From positions 1 through 64,000 of the forward strand of contig CAWBWU010000001.1 in NCBI GenBank assembly GCA_963792655.1: a stretch of DNA of 64,000 bases. The letters run 5' to 3'. Positions within the stretch are counted from its first letter, which is position 1; the number at the start of each line of letters is the position of its first letter. The position numbers and the translations under genes were made by a program. Shown here piece after piece: positions 7,654-16,225 of this stretch. A model generated the notes under the pieces. It did no database searches. It was not told the origin of the DNA and worked only from the letters and a program-made list of their open reading frames with translations. The DNA is from DOZZ01 sp963792655 (lineage in GTDB: Bacteria > Acidobacteriota > Terriglobia > Bryobacterales > Bryobacteraceae).

Positions 7654-7672
7654 CTACCGCGCCCTGCGCCCG
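7530..7672 (-). pseudogene. hicBA remnant (HicB C-terminus and HicA N-terminus)
   Basis: On the minus strand the frame reads VAELAAVFQLIADEYEAS and PLPADTTEIVHA to a stop, the intact C-terminus of a HicB antitoxin. The overlapping start MPSARADEFRRAARP of HicA follows and is cut off by unrelated sequence (RADYKATTG) at about 7530. Only about 40 residues of HicB and 14 of HicA survive. The 5' side merges with the 3' end of the WD40 gene. Confidence 0.75.
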
Positions 7673-8609
7673 TGCTCACCAGGGAAACCTCACTGGCGCC
7701 AACCGTGGCCATCGCGAGCCAACTTCCATCCGGCGAAAACCTCAGCCCGTGAACCGCGTGGGGAGCCTGCACCGTCCGCATAATTTTCCCGGACGCCAGA
7801 TCCCAGAACACCAGCTTGACGGGCTTACTCTCAGCCGTAACATCGAATCCGCCGGTCACCAGAGTACGTCCGTCCGGCGAGATCGCCAGCGCCAAAATCG
7901 TTTCGCCATGACCCTTCAAGGTGCGCGTCAGCTCATATGTCTTGGCGTCGAAGATATACACCGTTTCGTCGAGTCCGCCTAAGACGAGCTGCGTGCCATC
8001 CGGAGTGAACGCGCCCGCGAACATCGCGCCGGTCAGGTTCTCGATCTTCCTCACCAGTTCTCCAGAGTTCGTCTTCCAGATGCGAATATCGTTGTCGAAG
8101 TTTGCGCTGACCACGGTCGAGTCGTCGGGTGAGAACACCAGCGCGGCGGCACCGCCCACGCCGTCCGCCATCACGCGCCGCTGTTCGCCTGTCTCCGCGT
8201 TAAACAACCGCACGGTACGCTCCGATGCCAGGCTCGCGGCAATCTCCTGCTGATTGTTCGATAACGATGCCATCGACACGGGTGCGCTGATCGCGATTCG
8301 TTGCCGCTCCTTCGCGAGGTCCCAGAGGTTACCCGATTTCCGATCATCCGAGGGCTGCCAGAGAACGCCCGAGCTTAACAGGTGTCCCGCCTGCGCCTGG
8401 TCGCCCGTTGCCTTGCCGGTAGCCACGTCATAGGTGTGGACATGCTTGTCGGTGCAACTTGTCACCAGCGTGTGACCATCGGGAGTAAAGAAGAAAGATT
8501 GCACGGCCGCCGGGGCGGTGATCGTGTGGTCCGTCTGAACTGCGGCGACGAGCGATGTGGCTAACCAGAGAGAAAGCGCAGCGTTCTTCAAAAGCGCAGG
8601 CTGCTTCAT
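7575..8609 (-). CDS. Secreted WD40-repeat protein with a foreign C-terminal tail
   Basis: 344 residues. The start ATG 8609 (MKQPALLKNAALSLWLATSLVAA) gives a signal peptide, and the upstream gene's stop is 4 bases away. Repeats of the type 'FSPDGxxLVxxxxDxxVxIWD' recur about six or seven times (FFFTPDGHTLVTSCTDKHVHTYD, AFTPDGTQLVLGGLDETVYIFD, AISPDGRTLVTGGFD), enough for one beta-propeller. After about residue 300 (VSLVS) the frame runs out of frame through the hicB remnant and ends at 7575. The last ~40 residues are therefore not WD40 sequence, and the original C-terminus is probably lost. It is co-transcribed after the dioxygenase gene. Confidence 0.75.
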   Translation of the reverse strand: MKQPALLKNAALSLWLATSLVAAVQTDHTITAPAAVQSFFFTPDGHTLVTSCTDKHVHTYDVATGKATGDQAQAGHLLSSGVLWQPSDDRKSGNLWDLAKERQRIAISAPVSMASLSNNQQEIAASLASERTVRLFNAETGEQRRVMADGVGGAAALVFSPDDSTVVSANFDNDIRIWKTNSGELVRKIENLTGAMFAGAFTPDGTQLVLGGLDETVYIFDAKTYELTRTLKGHGETILALAISPDGRTLVTGGFDVTAESKPVKLVFWDLASGKIMRTVQAPHAVHGLRFSPDGSWLAMATVGASEVSLVSTGAGRGSGTCCGVSVDCGRVRGKLPAAASRHN

Positions 8610-8613
8610 CGGA

Positions 8614-9273
8614 TTACGCCTTCTCCAAAACAATGTCGAATGTGATCTCGGCATGCGGCGGGGCGGCTTCGGGGCCAACTCCACCCTCGAACAGCTTCAC
8701 GGGCAAGACCAGTTCCCGATGTCCGGCGATATGATTCTTTTGCCAGTTCTTCTCCGGATTGCCTTCAAAAAACGGATCGGTCGCAAAGTAGTTTTGCGTA
8801 ACAAGAGTCTTGTGTCCGGGCGCCGCAATCAGGTAATGGATATGTTGCGCGGGACGGTCCGGATAGTGTCCAGGCATTACCGTCTCCACCGTGTAATCGC
8901 CTTTCGCGGTTGGCGAAAGCCGGGCTCGATACTTATAACCTCTCGTGTCGTACTTACCGCCGTGATCCGCGTGCCAGAGGTCGATCTTCACTCCTTCGAC
9001 CAGTTGACCCTTCGTATTCATCACCCGGCCCGAGAGCTTTAGCGGAAAGCCAGGATCTCCCGCGGCGCGCAGCAAAGGCGTGTCGGGCGCACCCTTCCGA
9101 TAAAACGGACCCAGCACGTCGGGCAACGTCGCCGCTTGTCCCGCGTCTGCCTCAGCCTTCTGCCAGAAGGCCAGCAATTGCATCTGCGACATCGCCGCCG
9201 CTCCCGCAACAAGAGCGCCTCGAGAAATGCACATCTCTAACATCTGCCGCCGACTGGGTAACGCTTTAGGCAT
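8614..9273 (-). CDS. Intradiol ring-cleavage dioxygenase-like protein
   Basis: 219 residues. ATG 9273 gives an N-terminus with paired Arg before a hydrophobic stretch (SRRQMLEMCISRGALVAGAAAM), possibly an export signal. The catalytic domain matches intradiol dioxygenases, which use non-haem Fe(III) held by two Tyr and two His. Candidate ligands are Tyr in GKYDTRGYKYR, Tyr in VMPGHYPDRPAQ, and the two His of QHIHYLI. LPDVLGPFYRKGAPD and the region LSGRVMNTKGQLVEGVKIDLWHADHGG also fit. Whether the aromatic substrate is a catechol is unknown; short secreted members occur widely in soil bacteria. The WD40 gene follows 4 bases later. Confidence 0.85.
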   Translation of the reverse strand: MPKALPSRRQMLEMCISRGALVAGAAAMSQMQLLAFWQKAEADAGQAATLPDVLGPFYRKGAPDTPLLRAAGDPGFPLKLSGRVMNTKGQLVEGVKIDLWHADHGGKYDTRGYKYRARLSPTAKGDYTVETVMPGHYPDRPAQHIHYLIAAPGHKTLVTQNYFATDPFFEGNPEKNWQKNHIAGHRELVLPVKLFEGGVGPEAAPPHAEITFDIVLEKA

Positions 9274-9562
9274 GAAGGGAGTATAGATACCATCCCGGTC
9301 GAACACAAGCAATACTCGGTGGGATAGATCCGGTTCGCAGCGCTCGCCCGTCATGCTGTCCCATTCAGCGGGACTGCGGTGAATCGCACCAACTTTAGCT
9401 TTTTTCGCAAGCATGTTCAACGACATACCGGCGGACCTGTAGAGGCAGCGTAAAGAGAGGGTTACCTTAAAGCTGGTGCCGGGAGGCGAAGGAATCTAGG
9501 TTCGTTTGGTAAAAACGTTGCATCGCGCCATTTTCATTGACAATAGGAGATAGAAAGCAACT

Positions 9563-10066
9563 GTGTCGACCGCAACCGTAGTGCCGCTGACCGAATACCT
9601 GGCAACGATCTACCGTCCTGACCGCGAGTATCTGGATGGCGAGCTTCTGGAGAGAAATGTGGGCGAATGGGATCATAGCCGGCTGCAGATGTTGCTGAGC
9701 CGGTATTTGTCAAACCGCGAAAAGCAATGGAACATCGTGGTTGTTCCTGAACAGCGCGTGCAAGTAAAGGCCACGCGCTTCCGCATTCCCGATATTCTCG
9801 TTCTTCGCGGAGGCCCGCCTGCCCAGCAGATCGTCAGCGAGCCTCCTTTTCTGTGCATCGAAATCCTCTCACCCAGCGATCGCATGGCGGAGATGCAGGA
9901 CCGTATCGACGATTACCTGCAGTTCGGCGTCAGCTATGTTTGGGTGGTCGATCCTCGCACGCGACGGGCGTATGTTTATACTCCAGACTCGGTTTATGAG
10001 GCGAAAGACGGAGTATTGCGTACGAATAATCCAGAGCTTGTGGTGCCTCTCGCTGGCTTAGAATAG
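9563..10066 (+). CDS. Uma2-family (DUF820) PD-(D/E)XK nuclease-like protein
   Basis: 167 residues from GTG 9563 with AGGAGA about 10 bases upstream. It has the Uma2 layout: LTEYLATIYRPDREYLDGELLERNVG, then RVQVKATRFRIPDILVL with the catalytic Asp, and PPFLCIEILSPSDRMAEMQDRIDDYLQFGVSYVWVVDPR with the Glu. These restriction-endonuclease-like proteins are abundant in cyanobacteria and acidobacteria; their cellular role is unsettled. The next gene begins 7 bases later. Confidence 0.9.
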   Translation: MSTATVVPLTEYLATIYRPDREYLDGELLERNVGEWDHSRLQMLLSRYLSNREKQWNIVVVPEQRVQVKATRFRIPDILVLRGGPPAQQIVSEPPFLCIEILSPSDRMAEMQDRIDDYLQFGVSYVWVVDPRTRRAYVYTPDSVYEAKDGVLRTNNPELVVPLAGLE

Positions 10067-10073
10067 GAGGCCC

Positions 10074-10915
10074 ATGCGCTGGCTCCTGCTCGCTCTCTTC
10101 TCCAACTGCCTCCTCGCCCAGAATCCAGTTATCTCCGCCGTTGATGTCGAGTACTCTAACGTCGGCCAAAGAGTCGCGATGGACATTTACCGGCCTTCCG
10201 ATGACCGTATCCATCCCGCGGTCGTCCTGATCCATGGGGGAGGCTTTCGCGCCGGCAACCGGCAAAGCTACACAAACTGGCCAACCGCCTGGCTGAGCAT
10301 GGCTATGTTGCCGCAGCGGTTTCGTACCGGTTCGCGCCGCAGTTTCCTTTTCCAGCGGCAGTCTACGATGTCAAAGCTGCCGTGCGCTTCCTTCGCGCCA
10401 ATGCGAAGCAGTTCCATGTGGACGCAGATCATATCGGCGCATTAGGCGGCAGCGCGGGCGGACATCTGGTCTTGTTTCTCGGCCTGACCGCGAACGTTCC
10501 CGAATTTGAGGGCGACGGGCCCAACCGCGAGTTTTCGAGCCGTGTGCAAGCCGTGGCCGATTACTATGGCCCGTCCGACTTCACGCAGTCCTACGCGAAG
10601 AGCGTGGATGCCGCCGAAGTGTTGCCGCTGTTTCTCGGAGGCGACCTGGTGCATCAGCGCCCGGCTCACATCCGCGCCAGCCCGCTGAACTGGGTGACGC
10701 CAGACGCCGCGCCCATCCTGGCGCTGCACGGTACCGAAGACAAGTACGTGGCTTATGAACAGTCTGTCTGGCTGCTGGAACGATTGCTCGGCGCCGGTGT
10801 TCCGGCAGAGTTGGAAACGCTTCCCGGCGCGGGTCACGGATTCAAAGGCGCCGATGCAGAACGTGCTGACGCACGAGCGATCGCCTGGCTGGACCGTTGG
10901 TTGATGGGCAAATAG
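10074..10915 (+). pseudogene. Alpha/beta hydrolase (acetyl-esterase type), frameshifted
   Basis: The N-terminal part (from ATG 10074, signal peptide WLLLALFSNCLLAQ) carries the oxyanion motif VVLIHGGGF. The C-terminal part in another frame carries the nucleophile motif GALGGSAGGH, the acid region ALHGTEDKYV and the His in GAGHGF. They join around 10278: a one-base loss in the AAACTGG stretch restores LANRLAEHGYVAAAVSYRF through VYDVKAAVRFLRANAKQF. All catalytic residues and the length (about 280) are otherwise normal for the BD-FAE/acetyl-esterase family. Either a recent mutation or a sequence error. Confidence 0.8.
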
Positions 10916-10958
10916 CCACTGGACCTGGACTTGCTGATCACTCTCGGGGGAATGATCG

Positions 10959-11354
10959 ATGCAACGTTCGGTGCTTGCTCTAACGACCTTTTCGATTCTG
11001 ATGCTGGCGAACACTTCCGTGGCCTTCGCACAGGCTCATGAAGATTCGCCGCTGACCAGTTGCATCAAAGAGTTTTACGATCCCGGGATGTATAACTATC
11101 TGACCTTCCAAAACACCTGCACCCAATCACTCACCGTGGTGCTGGTGCCGAAAGAAGGCACGGACCCTCCGAGCACGATGGAACTGCGGCCCGGAGGAAA
11201 AGATTCAGTCGGCCTCTCGCACAACAAGAAAGTACCCAAACCCGGGAGCTATCGCATTTACGCCTGCCCCTCGGGCAATGTGCCGGTTGACGACAGCGGC
11301 GAGATCGTAAGCAAGCCGACTGGGAATTTCCGCTGCCAGCAGAAAACCAAGTAA
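10959..11354 (+). CDS. Small secreted protein, unknown
   Basis: 131 residues; signal peptide at 1-25 (LALTTFSILMLANTSVAFAQA). The mature part has four Cys (TSCIKEF, QNTCTQ, IYACPSG, NFRCQQ), consistent with two disulfides, and a beta-rich pattern (YNYLTFQNTCTQSLTVVLVP). No family recognised. ATG 10959 follows a GGGGGAATG run. It lies 22 bases before the MFS gene and may be co-transcribed. Confidence 0.65.
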   Translation: MQRSVLALTTFSILMLANTSVAFAQAHEDSPLTSCIKEFYDPGMYNYLTFQNTCTQSLTVVLVPKEGTDPPSTMELRPGGKDSVGLSHNKKVPKPGSYRIYACPSGNVPVDDSGEIVSKPTGNFRCQQKTK

Positions 11355-11376
11355 GCCGCACTTTCGCGCAGCCTAA

Positions 11377-12819
11377 GTGAGCATCGAAACCCGCGCACCG
11401 GATACTGCCTCGCTGTCCAGCAAACGCTGGCTTCCATGGCTTGTAGCCGTTGCCTTCTTCATGGAGTCGTTGGACACAACGATTCTCAACACCGCAGTTC
11501 CCGCGATTGCTCAGGCTCTGAACGTCGCGCCGCTCAGCATGAAGTCCGTGCTGGCCAGCTACACGCTGAGTCTCGCTGTGTTCATTCCGATCAGCGGCTG
11601 GATGGCGGACCGCTTCGGCACGCGCAAAGTGTTTGCATCGGCCATTGGCTTGTTCACACTGGGCTCCTTTCTGTGCGGGATTTCGGGCAGTATCCACGTA
11701 CTGGTCGCATGCCGGATCTTGCAGGGCGCGGGCGGCGCGTTGATGGTTCCTGTGGGCCGGTTGACGCTCGTCCGCACATTCGCAAAATCGGAACTGGTCC
11801 GCACCACGACGTTCGTCGCGATCCCCGCGCTGATTGGTCCGATGCTTGGTCCAGTAGTGGGCGGTATGCTCGTGCACTACTTCCATTGGCGAGTGATCTT
11901 CTTTGTGAATCTGCCGATCGGGCTCGTAGGACTCGTCATGGTTTACCAACATCTGCCGAACTACCTGGATCGCGATTCAAAGCGGCTCGATGTCGCCGGC
12001 TTACTTCTGTTCGGCGCTGGCGTGGGACTGCTCTCGTACCTGCTCGAAGTTTTCGGCGAACACACGCTGAGTGATCGCGAGATGATGACGATGCTGATCG
12101 TTTCCCTCACGTTGCTCGCGATCTATGGCTGGCGCGCAGTGCGCACCAAGTATCCTTTGCTGCAACTGAATCTGTTCCGTATCCGGACGTTCCGTGCGTC
12201 GGTGGCCGGCAGTTTCATCACGCGGCTGGGAATCGGCGGCATTCCGTTTCTGTTCCCGCTCTTGTATCAGGTGGGGCTTGGGTTTAATCCGGTCCAGTCC
12301 GGTTTGCTGATGATGCCGCAGGCAATAGCGGCGATGAGCTTGAAATTTCTGATGCCCAGGATACTGGCGCGCGTTGGCTATCGGCCGGTGCTGATCTCGA
12401 ACACGTTAATGCTGGGCTTCCTCATCATGCTTTTTGCGATGGTGGACGCGCATACCCCAGTCCCGCTGATTGTTGGCGCGGCTTTCTGCCTGGGCTTCTT
12501 TACTTCGCTGCAGTACACCAGCATGAACACGCTGGTTTACGCGGACATCAATGCCGAACAGACCAGCAGCGCGAGCACGATCGCCAGCACCATGCAACAG
12601 ATGTCGATCAGCTTCGGCGTTGCGTCGGCGTCGCTAGCCGCTGCGTTCTTTATCCCGGACCGCTTTCGAGCCAATCCGCAGGAGCTGATCCACGGTGTTC
12701 ATAAGGCCTTCATTTGCCTTGGTGCGTTGACCATCATTTCAACGTTGGTCTTTATGGAATTGAAACGCAGCGACGGCGAAAACGTGAGCCAGCACAAGAC
12801 CGTCGAACACCCCGCCTAG
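11377..12819 (+). CDS. MFS transporter, DHA2 (EmrB/QacA-type) family
   Basis: 480 residues beginning at GTG 11377. It has the fourteen-helix pattern of drug:H+ antiporters in the inner membrane. Visible motifs are the first-helix FFMESLDTTILNTAVPAIA (DTTIVNxALP type), motif A GWMADRFGTRKVF, motif B LVACRILQGAGGALMVPVGR, and motif C LIGPMLGPVVGGMLV. It probably exports lipophilic toxicants; the substrate cannot be read from sequence. No membrane-fusion partner gene is adjacent. Converges on the small gene at 12821. Confidence 0.92.
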   Translation: MSIETRAPDTASLSSKRWLPWLVAVAFFMESLDTTILNTAVPAIAQALNVAPLSMKSVLASYTLSLAVFIPISGWMADRFGTRKVFASAIGLFTLGSFLCGISGSIHVLVACRILQGAGGALMVPVGRLTLVRTFAKSELVRTTTFVAIPALIGPMLGPVVGGMLVHYFHWRVIFFVNLPIGLVGLVMVYQHLPNYLDRDSKRLDVAGLLLFGAGVGLLSYLLEVFGEHTLSDREMMTMLIVSLTLLAIYGWRAVRTKYPLLQLNLFRIRTFRASVAGSFITRLGIGGIPFLFPLLYQVGLGFNPVQSGLLMMPQAIAAMSLKFLMPRILARVGYRPVLISNTLMLGFLIMLFAMVDAHTPVPLIVGAAFCLGFFTSLQYTSMNTLVYADINAEQTSSASTIASTMQQMSISFGVASASLAAAFFIPDRFRANPQELIHGVHKAFICLGALTIISTLVFMELKRSDGENVSQHKTVEHPA

Positions 12820-12820
12820 C

Positions 12821-12991
12821 TCAGCGTCCGCGGCCGAACAAGAAGTACAGCACGGCTATGATCACCAGCAGCCCCAAACCTCCCGGCCACACAAACCAGC
12901 CGCCATTCGTGCTGTATCCGGCCATAATGCAACCGGTCTGAGTCAAAGCCAGGGCCACGATTGCCAACGTCGATATTCTCATCTGCTTCAT
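12821..12991 (-). CDS. Small membrane/lipoprotein-like protein
   Basis: 56 residues from ATG 12991. A signal-like start (MRISTLAIVALALTQTGC) is followed by a Gly-rich strip (MAGYSTNGGWFVWPGG), a TM helix (LGLLVIIAVLYFLFG) and Arg-rich end (RGR). The Cys at 21 is not in a canonical lipobox. Resembles small acidobacterial membrane proteins of unknown role. An extension to 13108 overlaps the serine hydrolase 3' end and is unlikely to be translated. Confidence 0.5.
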   Translation of the reverse strand: MKQMRISTLAIVALALTQTGCIMAGYSTNGGWFVWPGGLGLLVIIAVLYFLFGRGR

Positions 12992-13064
12992 TCTCATTCG
13001 GGTCCGTTGCAGAAGCACTCCCGGATAAGCGCGTCGAGAGCGAAACATCACTAATGCCGCGGCG

Positions 13065-14642
13065 TTATTCAACGCAACTGACGCCGGCCGGTGCACCGGT
13101 GGGTGCACTTAAACGAACGCTGTCAGAATCGATCTTCTGAAATGCGAGATGCTGCACAGTTGGCGGCTGTGTGGGAGCCATCGTGAAAAACACGCCGACG
13201 GTTCCGCTTTCGCAGCTCAGGTTGAACTGCCCTCGCAACCAGTTCTCGGCAATGACCGGCCCCGCGGATTTGCAGGCGCCAACTTGCTGCTGCAATTGAG
13301 ACATCTCGGCACGGCGTTGCGCGATCGGAGCATCCAGGAAAAGATTGCCCGCTGCGATCGCACGCGCATCGTTATCGTCCCACGACTGCCACAGCTTCCA
13401 GATACGTTCGCGCGCTTGCGTCAACACGGGCGAAGCCGGCAGTTCTCGCTTTTGCAGGCCGCCGCTGTTCATCAACGCATCGATGGCCAGATTCGCCGCT
13501 GCGGTTGGTCCCGCGTAAGTCAGGTTCGTCATGGCGAACAGGCCAACGCCGTAATCGGGAAGCCACACCATGTAGGAGCCGAAGCCGGGGAGGCCGCCGC
13601 TGTGCCCCACAACTGTTTCAAAGCGGCAGGTGCTGCTGATGCGCAGACCGTAGCCGTAGCCGCCGCTGGTTGCCTGCAATACTCCGCCCGCGTGCGACAC
13701 GCTCAGATTCGCGGGGCGCCACAGGTGCTGCATCTCGCGCACGGATGCGCGGCGCACTGGCCCGGTGTCCGCATCATCTCGCGCCGGCCACGCCGAAAGT
13801 TGGAATGCGACGTACTTGCCAAGATCGTTCGCCGTCGTGAGCAGACCGCCCATCGAGCCAAACGCGCCGTGCGGCAGAGGCGGCTCTTCCATATAAGTAC
13901 CATCAGGCCGTAGACGATAGCCGGTGGCGCGCTTGTCCGCCGGCACTGTGGAGAACGCGAATGTCGAACTGGTCATGCCGAGCTTGTCGAGAATCTCGCG
14001 CTGCACGTACTGGTCATACGGCATGCCCGCCGCTCTGGTGACCACTCGGCCGAGCAGCCCGAAGGCATAGTTCGAGTATTCGTAACGCGTGTCGGGCGGC
14101 GTCGAAAAAGGAATGCCCAGCTTCAACCATCGCGTCATGTCGGCATCGGATGCCGCGAGTTGCTGGTCGCCCCAGGGGTTGTCTTCGGGGAGGCCCGCGC
14201 TATGGCTCAGAAGGTTGCGAATCCGCAGCGGTGCGGAGTCGCGCGTCGGCAGAGGCATGTTTGCAAATTCCGGAATCCATTTGGAAACGGGATCTTCGAG
14301 CGACAGCTTGCCCTCATCGCGCAGCTTCAAGATGGCGAGAGCGGTGAAACTCTTGGTCATCGAGGCGATGCGGAATACTGTTTCGGCATCCACCGGCGCA
14401 CCGCTTACGCGGTCACGAACACCGCTCGACGCAACATGCGCCAGGCGTCCATCAATGACGACGCCCCACACCATCCCTGTGATCTTGCGGTCGGCCGCGA
14501 ACTTGCGGAAGATCCGGTCCACCTCAGGCAGCGCGGACTCGAGCTTCTGGACGCGGCGCGCATCAGTGAATTGAGGCGGTGGATAGGCGTCGCTCGCCAA
14601 CAGCACCGCGGCTGCGAGCAATCCGGACACAAGCAATCGCAT
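13065..14642 (-). CDS. Serine hydrolase, class C beta-lactamase/PBP-like
   Basis: 525 residues with signal peptide (LLVSGLLAAAVLLASDA). The beta-lactamase fold (Pfam Beta-lactamase, about 40-390) shows the nucleophile tetrad SMTK in VFRIASMTKSFTAL, the second motif YSN in TRYEYSNYAFG, and HSGG in VVGHSGGLPGFG as the third motif. Members act as D-amino-acid esterases or peptidases in the periplasm; true beta-lactamase activity is unlikely from these motifs. The remaining C-terminal ~130 residues are a family-variable extension. Confidence 0.88.
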   Translation of the reverse strand: MRLLVSGLLAAAVLLASDAYPPPQFTDARRVQKLESALPEVDRIFRKFAADRKITGMVWGVVIDGRLAHVASSGVRDRVSGAPVDAETVFRIASMTKSFTALAILKLRDEGKLSLEDPVSKWIPEFANMPLPTRDSAPLRIRNLLSHSAGLPEDNPWGDQQLAASDADMTRWLKLGIPFSTPPDTRYEYSNYAFGLLGRVVTRAAGMPYDQYVQREILDKLGMTSSTFAFSTVPADKRATGYRLRPDGTYMEEPPLPHGAFGSMGGLLTTANDLGKYVAFQLSAWPARDDADTGPVRRASVREMQHLWRPANLSVSHAGGVLQATSGGYGYGLRISSTCRFETVVGHSGGLPGFGSYMVWLPDYGVGLFAMTNLTYAGPTAAANLAIDALMNSGGLQKRELPASPVLTQARERIWKLWQSWDDNDARAIAAGNLFLDAPIAQRRAEMSQLQQQVGACKSAGPVIAENWLRGQFNLSCESGTVGVFFTMAPTQPPTVQHLAFQKIDSDSVRLSAPTGAPAGVSCVE

Positions 14643-14670
14643 GTGTTCCAGAATCCCACAGCGCCCCTGC

Positions 14671-15039
14671 TTAATGAGAGCGGGTTACGTCGAGCTTGGC
14701 TTTCTTCCCGTCACTGGACGCGCCGCCCGTGATGGAGCCGGTGAGGTGATCGCCTTCGAGAACCAGATCGAAAACCCACGGGTCTTCATCGTCGGGGTTG
14801 ATCGTGAAGTGGATCTTATTGCCGTCCACTTTGACGTTCGAGATGGGAAGCATCTTGTCCTGTTCAGGTCCGCCGCTGCCCGTCACCGTGTCACCGTCCT
14901 GCTTGAGCTCCACAATGGCCGAGTGTTCGTGGTTTTCACCGTTTTCGATCAGGACCACAGTTCCGTTGAACTTGCCCGTGAAATCAGCGCCAAACGCGCT
15001 GCTGGCGAGGAGGGCCAAAGCCCAGAGTGCTTGTTTCAT
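14671..15039 (-). CDS. Secreted small beta-rich protein, unknown
   Basis: 122 residues from ATG 15039, with signal peptide (KQALWALALLASSAFGA). The mature part has FTGKFNGTVVLIE, AIVELKQDGDTVTGSGG, KIHFTINPDDEDPWVFDLVLEGDHLTGS, a pattern of strands and turns seen in small acidobacterial secreted proteins with calycin- or lipocalin-like repeats. No catalytic residues. It lies 28 bases upstream of the serine hydrolase start on the same strand and is likely co-transcribed with it. Confidence 0.65.
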   Translation of the reverse strand: MKQALWALALLASSAFGADFTGKFNGTVVLIENGENHEHSAIVELKQDGDTVTGSGGPEQDKMLPISNVKVDGNKIHFTINPDDEDPWVFDLVLEGDHLTGSITGGASSDGKKAKLDVTRSH

Positions 15040-15115
15040 GCCGTTGATACGGCTGCCGCGCGACGAAAGTTCGCGACCAATGGAAGCTCCGCGGAATGAT
15101 AAATTATCGGCAGCC

Positions 15116-16222
15116 GTGAAAACCAACTCGAATTTTATCTACGCCATTCTGCTTGTGTCGGGTCACGCACTTGCACAGACCCATGCCCCGCTTCCGCCGC
15201 TGCCCGCGCCGATTGGGGTGCCGCATCCGGGAACCGCCGGTGCGTCTGTCTACGCGCCGCTTCCCATTCTGCAGGGCGGTGTCGTCGTACCGCTGTGGCC
15301 CGCCGGGTCACCGTACTTGAAGGCGGACCGTGTGCGCGAACCGGAAGTTTACAACCTGAGCCAAACCGTTCCTGGGCGCATCAACAGCATCGTCAACATT
15401 CACAATCCGTCGATTGAAATTCATACGGTTGAGCGCGGCATCAATACGGGTGCGGCGGTGATCCTGGTTGCGGGCGGCGGCCACAACACGCTGAACGTGG
15501 GAAGCGAAGCTGCCGACTTCGTTGGCTTCTTTTACAACTACGGAGTGAACACGATCATCCTGCGCAATCGTTTGCGCAAAGACGGCTACAACGCACAGAC
15601 CGATGCGGTATACGATGCCATGCAAGCAGTGCGAATGGTACGTGCCTACGCGAAGGAGTGGAACATCGATCCGAACAAAATCGGCATCATGGGCTTTTCT
15701 GCCGGTGCGGAGCTTGCGGCGCCCACTGCGGTTTCATTCGAAGAGTTTGACAAGAAGAACAACGACGCGAGCGATCCTCTTGCCGGCATTTCCGCGCGGC
15801 CCGATTTCGTGGGCATCATCTACCCCGGTCCCACACCGTTTGCGAAAAACCGAACGGCGCCCCCTGTGCCGCGGAACGCGCCGCCGGCTTTCATCGTGTG
15901 CGCCGGTTCCGGCGATCGCGTGCACGCCGTCTGGGCTGACGAGTATTTCTCTGCGATGCTGGCCGCCAGCATTCCGAATGTCGAGATGCACATCTATGGA
16001 AACGGGCGCCACCCGGGTGACCCGCTTCCGGACGGCACTCGTATGAGCGGAGGACTTACGGATCGCAACGACACGCCGTTCGGCACCTGGCAGTACCGTT
16101 TCATTGATTGGTTCCGCGATCTTGGGTTTCTGCAGAAGCCCGGCGTGGAAACCAAGGCGGCGAAGGACATCGCGATGTTCCTGGCACAGCCGGCACGACC
16201 GGCTGGCCAGGGCAATCGTTAG
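15116..16222 (+). CDS. Secreted alpha/beta hydrolase (acetyl-xylan esterase-like)
   Basis: 368 residues from GTG 15116, chosen because it places a signal peptide first (MKTNSNFIYAILLVSGHALAQ). The hydrolase core has GAAVILVAGGGHNTL (oxyanion region), the nucleophile motif IGIMGFSAGAELAA, the acid in VCAGSGDRVHAVWADEYF and the His in MHIYGNGRHPGDP. It belongs to the BD-FAE/pectin acetylesterase-type hydrolases, often active on acetylated polysaccharides. A longer frame back to 14798 lacks homology and overlaps the opposite-strand gene. Confidence 0.85.
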   Translation: MKTNSNFIYAILLVSGHALAQTHAPLPPLPAPIGVPHPGTAGASVYAPLPILQGGVVVPLWPAGSPYLKADRVREPEVYNLSQTVPGRINSIVNIHNPSIEIHTVERGINTGAAVILVAGGGHNTLNVGSEAADFVGFFYNYGVNTIILRNRLRKDGYNAQTDAVYDAMQAVRMVRAYAKEWNIDPNKIGIMGFSAGAELAAPTAVSFEEFDKKNNDASDPLAGISARPDFVGIIYPGPTPFAKNRTAPPVPRNAPPAFIVCAGSGDRVHAVWADEYFSAMLAASIPNVEMHIYGNGRHPGDPLPDGTRMSGGLTDRNDTPFGTWQYRFIDWFRDLGFLQKPGVETKAAKDIAMFLAQPARPAGQGNR

Positions 16223-16225
16223 ACT

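Noticed and set aside
12992..13108. Upstream extension of the small membrane protein
   Set aside because: Lies largely over the serine hydrolase 3' end; ATG 12991 gives the signal-like N-terminus.
14798..15115. Upstream in-frame extension of the alpha/beta hydrolase
   Set aside because: No signal or homology, and it overlaps the opposite-strand secreted protein; GTG 15116 gives a proper signal peptide.
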